A DNA stretch of 64,000 nucleotides. Source: Prorocentrum cordatum (Eukaryota > Sar > Dinophyceae > Prorocentrales > Prorocentraceae). Within the stretch, counting starts at the first letter, position 1, and each line of letters opens with the position of its first letter. The notes under the pieces are model-generated. The model made no database searches and had not been told where the DNA came from. It saw only the letters and a program-made list of their open reading frames with translations. This document shows, piece after piece, positions 10,740-19,649 of this stretch. The stretch covers positions 519,001 through 583,000 of the forward strand of contig CAUYUJ010016305.1 in NCBI GenBank assembly GCA_963575745.1, in the 5' to 3' direction. The translations under genes and the position numbers were made by a program.

Positions 10740-11140
10740 TGGGAGATGTGTGGTGGAAGTCTTTCAGAGGCCTCTTGGAGAGCTTTCGGGGGCCTCCTGG
10801 GTAATTCGTGGCTTCTTCTTGGGGCCTCTTGGGAGCCTCTTGGGAACCTTTCGGGGGCCTCTTGGGGCTTCTCTCGAGGGTCTTCTGGCGGCGTCTTGGG
10901 GGCCTCCAGAGCGCTTCTTGGAGTCTCACAAGGGCGTTTTGGGGCCGAAGGCTCGAAAGGTTCGTTCGGACTCCCTGTGCGGGCCCCTTCTGAGAGCCGT
11001 CTTGGGGCTATCTTGGACCGTCTTGGAGGCCTCTTGGACTGCATGGGTCCCTCTCGGGCTGTCTTGGGGCCATTTTGGGAGCCTCTTGGGCTGTTTTTGG
11101 GCGATCTCGGGAGCCTCTTCGGCTATCTTGGAGCGTCGGG
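10740..11140 (+). repeat. CTTGGGGG degenerate repeat block
   Basis: A chain of 9-15 base units around 'tcttgggggcctc'. It ends at 'gggaagccgaaaaggtgagaac', a boundary sequence resembling 15585-15610 and, on the opposite strand, 55361-55385. Confidence 0.65.
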
Positions 11141-11149
11141 AAGCCGAAA

Positions 11150-11560
11150 AGGTGAGAACCACAAAACATCCTCAAGCTGGAGAGCGGCCTGTGCCGCGGC
11201 CAGGGAGGAGGGACGAAAGAGGGAGGAGGGGTTCGAAACAGGAAAAGAAAAGGGGGTGCCGGAGGGGGGACGGGGACGGACAAACGAGGTGCGCCCACGT
11301 CGCATCTGACGTCCTACCCCCCTTCCATCCCTTACCATTGCGTAGATCCCATATGTGACCGTGCATTCGAAAAACACGCAGCGCAGCAATGAGGGTCCGA
11401 GATTCTCCGCAAAGAATCCAGGGAGAGAGGCGAGTAGTAGTCATATTGTGTAATTGTGGAAAGGACGGTGGATGGGGGGAGGGGAGGCAGGGTTGAGGGG
11501 GGGGAGGGACGGGAGGGGGGAGGGGAAGGAGCGGAGGGAGAAAGGCCGAAAACGCCGCAT
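11150..11560. other. unassigned, G-rich toward the end
   Basis: No supported gene. The last 100 bases are 'gggga/gggagg' simple sequence running into the GTC microsatellite. Confidence 0.4.
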
Positions 11561-11567
11561 CCCCCGC

Positions 11568-11568
11568 A

Positions 11569-11646
<78 letters not shown>
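11568..11646. repeat. perfect GTC triplet microsatellite
   Basis: About 26 uninterrupted GTC triplets, giving poly-Val, poly-Ser or poly-Arg on the plus strand and poly-Asp on the minus strand. A shorter degenerate tract follows at 11647-11700. Confidence 0.9.
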
Positions 11647-11647
<1 letters not shown>

Positions 11648-11767
11648 ACTTCGTCGGCTTCGCCGCCGCCGCCGCAATCCTCGTCGTCGTCGTCGTCGGG
11701 GCCGCCGCGATTTTCCGCACCCTTGGCCCCTGGAAGCTCGCTTCGGAGTCCAACTCGCCCATTGGCG

Positions 11768-11822
11768 CAACAAAAATATCCTGGCGAAAGACCCAACCAT
11801 ATGCAGTTGTGAGTGCCGCAAT
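11768..11822 (-). repeat. dispersed motif shared with 54793-54850 and 21680-21715
   Basis: On the minus strand 'aactgcatatggttgggtct' and 'ttcgccaggata' are matched at 54815-54850 on the plus strand. A shorter version, 'taccctggcgacgtacccaa', lies at 21688. At 11.8 kb and 54.8 kb the motif sits next to members of the GTGTGAGGGG satellite family. Confidence 0.55.
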
Positions 11823-11842
11823 TGTGAGTACCTTTTTCGGTG

Positions 11843-11905
11843 GCGCTTCCTATGGGGCCACGAACCGCATGAGGGGCATGCCGAAATATGGCGGGGTACA
11901 CAACG
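11843..11905 (+). repeat. isolated unit of the GGGGCCACGAAACG satellite
   Basis: 'tatggggccacgaaccgcat' and 'gaggggcatgccgaaatat' is one diverged unit of the array at 12843-13705, about 1 kb before it. Confidence 0.6.
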
Positions 11906-12564
11906 CAAAGGAATACGATAGGTCATATTGCGAAAGAATGAACGCGGGTGAGCCAGAGCGCGAGAGAGTATGAGTGTGAATGGGTCTGCGTGGGAGTGAG
12001 TATATTTGCATGGGTGCGATCTTGGCTACGCCTAGTGTAAATGTATATGAATGTGAATGGCTCGAGCATGCCTGTCCGAACACTTGTGACACTGGGCGTG
12101 GCCGCCGCAGGCAGCTTCCGCGGGAGCCCCGACGGCAGCGCCCGCGCGCCGCGACGCCCATGTCGGCACGCCCCTCACGGGGATCGCACCCGCTTCCGTC
12201 CCTTCCTTTCCCCCCTCTTTGCCTGCGCGCTCCAAAAATCCAAAGCTGCGGGCGCAGAGCAGCGCGGAGTCCCCGCGACGCGCGCGGGTCGCCGCGGAGG
12301 GGTCCCAGCGACGCGCGCAGGTCGTCCGCTGCGCGGAGCACAGAGAGCTAGCCAGCCGGCTGATTGCGGGCAAGGCTCCGGCCGCTGGGCAGAGCGACGA
12401 CGGGCGAGCGAGGCGCTGAGCAGAGCGCCGCGCGGAATCCCCGCGACGCGCGCTGGTCGCCCCGAGAGGGCCCCAGCGACGCGCGCGGGTCGTCCGCGGC
12501 GCGAGGCCGAACAATTATGCGGGCAGTCGAGAGAAGGCGCGGCTCGGGGGGGGCGCTCCTCAGG

Positions 12565-12840
12565 TCAGGCCTCGCGGATAAACTCGGTGAAGCCGAGCTC
12601 CCTGGCGAGGGCCGTCGCCTCCCTCCTGCACCGCTTCGTGCGCGCTGCAAACTGCTCCAGCTGCTTTCGCAGGCCCTCCGGCGGTCCTGCCAGGAAGAAC
12701 TCGATGCGCGGCGCCCGCATGAGCAGGAGGTCCTCGTGGCGCGTGGCGCGCGAGAAGCAGCACATAGAGCTCCAGCCACCAGTCGTCGTCCTCCTCCTTG
12801 CCGTTCCCGACCTCGTGGCGGCCGCAGTCCAGGATCACAC
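12565..12840 (-). pseudogene. C-terminal coding fragment, unknown protein (helical island 4)
   Basis: Two overlapping minus-strand frames join into a protein-like C terminus: GNGKEEDDDWWLELYVLLLA, then, after a one-base shift near 12745, RHEDLLLMRAPRIEFFLAGP, GLRKQLEQFAARTKRCRREA and finally TALARELGFTEFIREA with a TGA stop at 12565. The shift falls in a short 'gcgccacgcgccacg' duplication. The composition (Trp pair, acidic run, helical Leu/Arg tail) is unlike neighbouring repeats. I do not recognise the family. The satellite array starts directly at its upstream edge, so the gene may have been cut off there or continue across an intron. Confidence 0.42.
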
Positions 12841-12842
12841 CT

Positions 12843-13705
12843 GAGCTCCCTGTGGGGCCACGAAACGTGTGAAGGGGTGCCATGCGAGCTGCACCACTGG
12901 GACCTTAGGTGCAGCTCCCTGAGGGGCCACGAAACGTGTGAGGGGTGTGCCAAAATGGGGCGGTGGCGCCATGCGAGCTGCGCCACTTGGACCGTAAATG
13001 GAGCTCCCTGAAGGGCCACGAAACGTGTGAGGGGTGTGCCAAAATGGGGCGGTGGCGCCATGCTATGGGGCCACGAAACGTGTGAGGGGTGTGCCAAAAA
13101 GGGGCGGTGGCGCCATGCGAGCTGCGCCACGTGGACCTTCGGTGGAGCTCCCTATGGGGCCACGAAGCGTGTGAGGGGTGTGCCAAAAGGAGCTCCCTGA
13201 GGGGCCACGAAATCTGTGAGGGGTGTGCCAAAATGGGGCGGTGGCGCCATGCGAGCTGCGCCACTTGGACCAGCTCCCTTGCCACGAAACGTGTGAGGGG
13301 TGTGCCAAAAGATGCGAGCTGCGCCACCTATGGGGCCACGAAACGTGTGAGGGGTGTGCCAAAATGGGGCGGTGGCGCCATGCGAGCTGCGCCACTTGGA
13401 CCGTAGATGGAGCTCCCTATGGGGCCACGAAACGTGTGAGGGGTGTGCCAAAATGGGGCGGTGGCGCCATGCGAGCTGCGCCACTTGGACCGTAGATGGA
13501 GCTCCCTATGGGGCCACGAAACGTGTGAGGGGTGTGCCAAAATGGGGCGGTGGCGCCATGCGAGCTGCGCCACTTGGACCTCAGGTGGAGCTCCCTATGG
13601 GGCCACGAAACGTGTGAGGGGTGTGCCAAAATGGGTGTGCGGGACGCATGCGGGCACACCCACTGGGACCTTCGGTGGAGCTCCGTATGGGGCCACGAAA
13701 CGTGC
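12843..13705 (+). repeat. satellite array, 89-bp basic unit
   Basis: About twelve units with the constant core 'tatggggccacgaaacgtgt' and 'gaggggtgtgccaaaatggg', alternating with 'ggcggtggcgccatgcgagc'. Three consecutive full units near 13354, 13443 and 13532 are spaced exactly 89 bases; others are truncated. The last unit (13640-13700) switches to a 'gggacgcatgcgggcac' variant, the type found in inverted orientation at 54.1-54.8 kb. Open frames through it are artefacts of the repeat. Confidence 0.9.
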
Positions 13706-13872
13706 GATGATGGCGACGAGGACAACGATGATGGTGATGACGACGATGATGGTGATGATGACGATGATGGTTATGGTGGCGGCCATGATGTTGATGCTGA
13801 TGACGATGATGATAATGATGATAATGATGATGATGACGATGATGATGATGATGATGATGACGATGAGGATGG
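13703..13872. repeat. GAT triplet microsatellite
   Basis: Imperfect (GAT/GAC)n directly joined to the satellite array. The same satellite-GAT junction occurs inverted at 53813-54065. Confidence 0.85.
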
Positions 13873-13904
13873 TAGGAGGGGAGAGGAGGCGGAGGAGGAA
13901 AGGA

Positions 13905-13970
13905 GGAAGGAGACGCGGGGCACCGTCTCTTCAAAACGAGGACCCAACACCACAGGATGGTTGGGACAAG
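13905..13970 (+). repeat. unique-looking flank shared with 53735-53790
   Basis: 'gtctcttcaaaacgaggacc' and 'caacaccacaggatggttgg' recur on the minus strand at 53735-53785, and in part near 22822-22858 on the plus strand. It marks the outer end of the satellite-GAT composite. Confidence 0.7.
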
Positions 13971-14184
13971 TGGGGGACAGCGGTGACGCCGGCGGGGGAG
14001 AGAAGAGGGGGGGGGGCAACTCTCCACCATTTTCCTTGGGTGCGCTCGTCGCGCACGCGGCTCCTGGTCCTCGCCACCCACCCCGCTTCGCGGGATCGAG
14101 GCGCGGAGCGAACCCTCGCCGCGCCTCCGCGCTGGGCCCTAGGCTCGGGGCGAACCCCCGACGCGCCTGGGGTCGTCTCCATCC

Positions 14185-14335
<151 letters not shown>

Positions 14336-14339
14336 TGGG

Positions 14340-14590
14340 GGCGGAATCCCGAGGGAAAAAATAAAAGCCTCGAGGCCCCCGGGGGGAAGGGGGGGGGTGG
14401 TAAAGCCTCGAGGGGGAAGAAAAAGCTTCCGAGGGAAAAAATAAAAGCCTCGGGCCCCCCGCCCCCCCCCCCGCCCCCCCTTGCCGGGGGGTGCGGGGGG
14501 AAAGCCTCGGAGGGGAAAAAAAAGCCCCCCAGACCCCCCCGAAACCCCTCCTGGGGGAAAAAACCTCGGGGGGGAAAAAACAAGCCCCAG
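14340..14590. repeat. purine-rich tandem units
   Basis: 'gagggaaaaaataaaagcct' occurs at about 14350 and 14431 (81 bases apart), interspersed with G and C runs and weaker copies. Confidence 0.65.
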
Positions 14591-14596
14591 CAAGAG

Positions 14597-14694
14597 TGAC
14601 GAAACCCTATGAATTCACAAGGTTCCTGCTTGGTTCCACTTTGGTTCCGACGTTGCAACCGTGACGAAACCTTGTGAATTCACATGGTTACTGC
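14597..14694. repeat. paired palindromes centred on GAATTC
   Basis: 'gtgacgaaacc(c/t)t(a/g)tgaattc' continuing 'aca(a/t)ggtt.ctgc' occurs at 14597 and again 64 bases later at 14661. Each copy is a near-perfect palindrome (AACCTTGTGAATTCACAAGGTT-like in its two halves). They lie directly before the DDE-like frame and could be element ends or protein-binding sites. Confidence 0.6.
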
Positions 14695-15155
14695 TGCCCC
14701 AAAGAAAGCGGTGGGATTTCGCGAAGCACGTGATATCTCTGTCGCACAGGCCGCAGTGGTGCTACGACAATCTCGTGTGGTGTGGCCTCTGCGACTCTGT
14801 CCTCCCTCGGACTCAGAAGAAGGCGCAAGACATGGCGCTTGCGCGAAAGGGGAGGAAAGGATGGATGAACAAAGGCTCTCAGGCGCAATCGCAAAACCTC
14901 CGCGGCCCCAAACACCACCTCAAGTTGAATGGCTCTGACACGGTGCGGGTGTGGTGGGCCCTGGTCCTCACGCGCGGGACGCTCCACATCGAGCCGCTGC
15001 CTGACGATTTCCCTGGGGAGACTCTGCTGGCGGCCGAGATCATGGTGGCGAAGGTGCGGGCTGCTCTGAATGTACGTTGTCCCGTTCAGGGTAAAGGACC
15101 TGGACCGCCGCCAGGGAGACCGCCTCGCCAAGTGATGCGGCTCGCTGAAAAGTAG
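14661..15155 (+). pseudogene. DDE-transposase-like gene with internal deletion
   Basis: A 164-codon frame reads as a true protein: WDFAKHVISLSHRPQWCYDN, VLPRTQKKAQDMALARKGRK, then NLRGPKHHLKLNGSDTVRVW and HIEPLPDDFPGET up to MVAKVRAALNVR. This resembles the N-terminal half of a repeated dinoflagellate ORF that I remember as DDE-transposase-like ('FTDRG' and further acidic residues follow ALNVRFQG). Here the frame jumps right after ALNVR. In the next frame a tail RVKDLDRRQGDRLAK and TGA (15133-15135) matches the expected C terminus. So the catalytic middle appears deleted, leaving a frameshifted junction near 15075-15090. It cannot be active. The paired palindromes lie directly upstream. Confidence 0.6.
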
Positions 15156-15225
15156 CGCGTGCCCTATTTAAGGAAACTGTCGCACCTGTCTGTTGGGGGC
15201 CTACGGGAACTCTCGGGCCCATGAT

Positions 15226-15263
15226 GAACCATGTCCCTGGAAGGTTTTCTGGGGGCATGATTT
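15226..15263. repeat. ATCATG hairpin module 1
   Basis: Imperfect palindrome '(g)aaccatgtccctggaaggtt' and 'ttctgggggcatgattt', the first of five related hairpins that introduce blocks of CTTGGGGG repeat. Confidence 0.55.
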
Positions 15264-16230
15264 CTTGGGGTGTGTTGGGGGGCCTCTTGGGCGTTCCCTG
15301 GGAGCCCCTTGGGGGTCTCCTGGGGCTTCCTGGGGGCCTCTTGGGCGCCTCACGGGGTTTCGTGGGAGCCCCTGGGTGGCCTCCGGGGGCCTACAGACGG
15401 CCTCTAGGGCGAGAGACCTCGAAATATCGGTTCGCGGTCCCCCTCTGGGCCCTCTCTTGGGGAGCTCTTGGGGCACAGTTGGGTTGTCTGGGGAGCCTCC
15501 TGGGCCGTCTTGGGGCCCTCTTCGGGGCCTCGTGGCCCGTCTTGGAGCGATCTGAAGGGCCTCCGAGGGAGGCCGTGAGGGAGCGCTGGGAAGCGGGGAA
15601 AGCGAGAACGCCTAAATCCTTCAAAAACCATTGGAACATTAGTGAATCTTGCCTCCCAGGGCCCTCTTGGGGAGCCTCTTGAGTCCGTCCTGGAGCGTGT
15701 TGGAGTCCTCGTCGGCCGTCTTGAGGGCAACTTGGGCGTCTTCGGGGCCTTGGGACCATCTAGGGCCCTCTCGGGACCTCCATTAGCCTGTCGTGGCCTG
15801 CTTCGAGGCGGGCCCGGGCCGCCTCGGAACCCCTCTGGGCCTTCTCTTGGCGCGCTCTTGGGGCACACTTAGGTTGTCTGGGGAGCCTCCTGGGCCGTCT
15901 TGGGGCCCTCGTCGGGGCCTCGTGGATCTTATTGGAGCGATCTGAAGGGCCTCCGAGGCCGTGAGGGAGCGCTGGAAAGCGGGAAAAGCGAGGACGCCAA
16001 AATCCCAAACACTCGAAAAACAAGTGAATATTGCCGTCCAAGGCCCTCTTGGGGAGCCTCTTGAGTCTGTCCTGGAGCGTGTTGGAGTCCTCGTCGGCTG
16101 TCTTGAGGGCATCTTGGACGTCTTCGGGGCCTCGTGGGACCGTCTTGGGCCCTCTCGGGACCTCCATTAGCCTGTCGTGGCCTGCTTCGGGGCGGGCTCG
16201 GGCCGCCTCGGGAGCTTTGGACCCCCCCTC
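15264..16230 (+). repeat. CTTGGGGG block with 386-bp tandem duplication
   Basis: Degenerate 'cttgggggcctc' units. Within them a longer segment is duplicated. 'gatctgaagggcctccgagg' with 'gagggagcgctgg', 'gcgagaacgcc' and 'cctccattagcctgtcgtgg' occurs near 15549-15820 and again about 386 bases later near 15939-16205. A third, poorer copy starts near 16790. The pattern gives long artefactual frames on both strands. Confidence 0.75.
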
Positions 16231-16311
16231 GCAACCCCTGGTGGGCACCGATGGGGGAACAGGCAGCAGCCCTCCCCCCCCCCCCGGGCCTTGGAAGCTC
16301 TACGAGATAGG

Positions 16312-16349
16312 GAATCATGTTCTTGGAAGCTCTCCGGAAGCATGATTTG
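16312..16349. repeat. ATCATG hairpin module 2
   Basis: 'gaatcatgttcttggaagct' pairing with 'ctccggaagcatgattt'; perfect AATCATG/CATGATT ends. Confidence 0.6.
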
Positions 16350-16463
16350 TTCGGCTCTTTGAGACGGGGGGGCCTCTGGGGGCTGGCTTACCGAGGGGCG
16401 CCTTTTGGCCTTGTCGGCAAGCCTATTGGAAGCATGGTTGGGGCGGTGGGCGGAAGTCCAAGG

Positions 16464-16504
16464 AATCATGTTCCCGGAAAGTTATCTGGGAAATACGATT
16501 TACC
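16464..16504. repeat. ATCATG hairpin module 3
   Basis: 'ggaatcatgttcccggaaag' followed by 'ttatctgggaaatacgatt', an imperfect palindrome. Confidence 0.55.
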
Positions 16505-16519
16505 GAAGTGTCTGGGTGG

Positions 16520-17010
16520 CCCGCACGGGGCTTCCCTGGGGGTCCCTTGGGGGCCTATTGGGGCTTCCGGGGGGCCTCTTGGGAGCCTCACGGGGCTTCT
16601 TGGGAGCCTCTTGATGGCCTCCTGGGACGTCCTAGAGGTCGGAGACCTCGAAATGTCGCGCTCTTCGGGCCCTCTTGGGTCGCTCTTGGGGCTCTCTGGG
16701 GGCGCTCTCGAGGCCCTCTTGACTTATCTGGGGAGCCTCCTGGGCCGTCTCTGGGCTTTCTTGGGAGCCTCTTCGGCCGTCTTGGAGCGATCTGAAGGGC
16801 CTCTGACGCGGTGCGGGACCGTGGGGAGGCGGAACATGGGAGAGCGCAAGAATGCTTCAAAAACAATGTGACAATTTATGATGTTCGGCTTCTGGGGCCC
16901 TTTGGAGGGGCCTCTGGAGGCGCTCTTGGAGCGTTTTGGCGGCGTCGTCGGCCGTCCTGAGGCAATCTTCGGCGTGTCCGGTGCCTCTGGGGTTGTCTTT
17001 GGGCGTCCTG
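16520..17010 (+). repeat. CTTGGGGG degenerate repeat block
   Basis: Continuation of the family, with 'gatctgaagggcctct' at 16790 followed by a boundary segment of different sequence (16805-16880) as in the 386-bp units. Confidence 0.65.
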
Positions 17011-17021
17011 GGAACCCAGAC

Positions 17022-17055
17022 ATCATGTTCCCTGAGAGGCTTCCGGGAACATAAT
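17022..17055. repeat. ATCATG hairpin module 4
   Basis: 'atcatgttccctgagaggct' with 'tccgggaacataatt'. Arms ATCATGTTCCC/GGGAACATAAT. Confidence 0.6.
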
Positions 17056-17059
17056 TTCG

Positions 17060-17560
17060 AGCGAGGCTCTCTTGGGCCTCCTTTTTGTGGCCTCTTGGGC
17101 CGTCTTGGGAGGTTCCATCAGCCCCACAGGACGACCCTTTTGGGCCGTCTTGGGCCCTCTTTGGTCTCTCGTGGGCTGTCTTGGGGCTCCTCGGGGGCGT
17201 CTGGGGCGCTGCGAAGACGAAGCAAGGGAGTATCCTGAAAATGCACGTTTTACCCGGGGAACGGGCTGATGTTTGCGTCTTGAACGCTCTCTGGGGCCCC
17301 TCTTCGGCCATCTTCAAGCCATCTCGGGCCTCGCTGAGGCTGTCTTGGGGCCCTCTTGGGGGCCCTGGGAACCCGGAAATCATGTTCCCGGAGAGGCTTC
17401 GGGGAACATGATGTTTGCCCCTTGAAAGCGTATGTTTTACGAAGGGAATGTGCCGATGTTTGCCTCTTGAAGGCCCTCTTGGGGCCCTCTTCGGCCATCT
17501 TCAAGCCATCAGGGGCCCACTTGGGGCGCTCTTGGGCGTTTTCGGGGCCTCTTAAAGCTT
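17060..17560 (+). repeat. CTTGGGG block with repeated 'cggccatcttcaagccatc'
   Basis: Degenerate units including two copies of 'ccctcttcggccatcttcaa' (near 17300 and 17489), each preceded by 'acgggctgatgtttgc(g/c)tcttga' or a close variant. Confidence 0.65.
17378..17414. repeat. ATCATG hairpin module 5
   Basis: 'aatcatgttcccggagaggc' with 'ttcggggaacatgat'. Arms ATCATGTTCCC/GGGAACATGAT are perfect. Confidence 0.65.
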
Positions 17561-17694
17561 TCTTGACCATTTGTACGGCCCGCGCAGCCTATCGTGGACA
17601 ATTTGGAAGCGGCTCGGGGCTCTCCCGGGGGGTCTGTGACCCCCCAAAGGTTCCGGGGGGCGCCCATGGGGGATGACGAGGGTGCGCCGCTGGA

Positions 17695-17860
17695 TCTCCC
17701 CAAGGGGGGGGGGGTAGGACTTCCCCCCCCCCTTCCCCGATCCGTCGTCGGGGACCCCCCCCCCCCCTTCCCCCCTTTCCCCGATCCGTCGTCGGGGACC
17801 CCCCCCCTTCCCCTCTTTCCTTGATCCGTCGTCGGGGACCCCCCCCATTCCCCTCCACCC
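17695..17860. repeat. CCCC/GATCCGTCGTCGGGGA tandem units
   Basis: Three copies of 'gatccgtcgtcggggacccc' separated by C-rich spacers of about 25-45 bases. Confidence 0.75.
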
Positions 17861-17939
17861 TTTTGGCCGCAACCCACCCTCCCCTCCCCCCATTTCGCCA
17901 CGCCGCCCCCTGACTCCGGAACCCGACTGCCGCCACCCC

Positions 17940-17978
17940 TACCCCACCCTAACCCAAACCCGTAGTCCTAACCCAAAC
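17940..17978. repeat. CCCTAACCCAAACC degenerate tract
   Basis: 'ccaccctaacccaaacccgt' and 'cctaacccaaaccacc' resemble plant/protist-type telomeric repeat (CCCTAAA) in degenerate form. Too short and impure to be a telomere. Confidence 0.4.
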
Positions 17979-17997
17979 CACCATCCCCAGCCCCAAA

Positions 17998-19275
17998 GAG
18001 TACTCACTACTCATAACTCATTACCCAATACTGACTACTCGCTATTCGCTACTTCCTTTTGACTACCCCCTACTCACGACTCACTACTCACTCTCTACTA
18101 CTCACTGCCCACCACCCACTACTCGCTACTCACTACTCCTTACTCACTACTCCCTCCTCCCTACCCAATACTCACTCCTCACTACCCACTATTCAATACT
18201 CACTACTCACTAAGCACTACTCACTACTCACTACTCACTACTCAAATCTCACTAATCACTACTCATTACCCACTACCCACTATCCACTACTCACTGCACG
18301 CAAATCACGAATCGCTACCCACTACTCGCTACTCGCCACTACCTACTCCCTACACAGTACTGACTACACAATACTCAGTATTCACTGCTCGCTACTCCCA
18401 TACTCGCTAGTCAATACTCACTACTCACTCCCCGCTACGCACTATTCACCACTCACGACTTACTACTCCCTACTCACTACTCACTACATAATCTCTAGTC
18501 ACTAGTCACATCTCACTAGTCACTAGTCACTAGTCGCTAGTCACTACCCGCTACCCACTACGCACCAATCGCTACTCACTACCCACTACTCGCTACCCAC
18601 TTCTTACTACTCACTGCCCACTATTCCTTACTTCCTACTCCCTACTCACTACTCACTGCTCGCTACTCCCTACTCGTTACTCACCAATCACTACCCACTA
18701 CTCACTACTGACTACTCTCTACTCACTACGCCCTACTCGCTCCTCACTACTCACTACTCGCTACCCCGTACTCGATACTCACTACTCACTACCCACTGCC
18801 ACTACCCACTACTCTATGCATCACAACTCACTACTCACTACTCACTACGCACTACGTCCTACTCAGTACTCACTACGCACTACTCACTACTCACTACTCA
18901 CTACCCACTCCTCGCTATTCACTACTCACTACTCACTACTCACTACGCACTACGCACTACCCACTACTCACTGCTCACTAATCACTACTGGCCACCCACT
19001 ACTCACTACCCACTACTCACTACCCAATACTCATTACTCCCTACTCCCTACTCAGTACTCAGTACTCACTACTCGCTACTCGCTACTCACTACTCACTAC
19101 TCGCCACTCACTACTCACTTTTCAGTACACACTACTCACTATTCACTACTGGCTACTCCCCACTCCCTACTCCCTACTCCCTACTCGCCACTCACTACCC
19201 ACTACTCACTACCCAACATTCACTACTCACTACGCACTAACTCTCTACTCACCACTCACCATTCCAATTCCAACT
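17998..19275. repeat. TACTCAC(T) minisatellite, about 1.28 kb
   Basis: Hundreds of variants of 'actactc' and 'actcacta' with point changes (cgctactc, ccctactc, cactaccc). The plus strand is almost free of G. Frames through it give Thr/His/Tyr/Ser/Leu runs and are not genes. Confidence 0.9.
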
Positions 19276-19283
19276 CCGCACTC

Positions 19284-19512
19284 CCTACACGAGAGGGGGG
19301 GGGGGTCGGACCCCCCCCCCCCTTTCCAGCGCCAAGGGGGGGAGGGGGGAGGGTCCGGACCCCCACCCCCCCCTTCGAGGAAGGGGGGGGGGGGGAACCC
19401 CCCCCCACCCCCCCCTTCAAGGGGGGAGGGGGAGGAGGGAGGGGGTCCGGACCCCCCCCCCCCTTGAAGAGGGGAAGGGGGGGGAGGTGTTCTGGCCCCC
19501 CCCCCCTTAGTG
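19284..19512. repeat. alternating G-run and C-run DNA
   Basis: Runs of 6-14 G alternate with similar runs of C, many self-complementary. Expected to form strong hairpins or quadruplexes. Confidence 0.85.
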
Positions 19513-19583
19513 TATTTCAGGGAGATCCACAAGCGCGCTTATGTGGATGACGGTACCGGGGCCCCCGCCCCGGCATACTCCGA

Positions 19584-19585
19584 TC

Positions 19586-19640
<55 letters not shown>
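19584..19640. repeat. TA dinucleotide microsatellite
   Basis: (TA)n with one interruption ('tattatata'). Confidence 0.9.
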
Positions 19641-19642
<2 letters not shown>

Positions 19643-19649
19643 AACATCG

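Noticed and set aside
11172-11901. Poly-Asp/poly-Thr proteins across the GTC tract
   Set aside because: Driven by the microsatellite; flanking residues show no conserved domain and every frame is open.
12843-13705. CRISPR array
   Set aside because: Units are contiguous satellites without unique spacers, and the setting is eukaryotic. The same applies to 21884-22757 and 54062-54785.
13089-13725. Repeat proteins of the 'GHETCEGCAKMGRWRHASCATW' kind
   Set aside because: They are the 89-bp satellite read in different frames. Because 89 is not a multiple of three, the frame changes each unit.
17940-19275. Telomere
   Set aside because: The CCCTAA-like stretch is under 40 bases and impure, and the TACTCAC tract does not match a known telomeric repeat.
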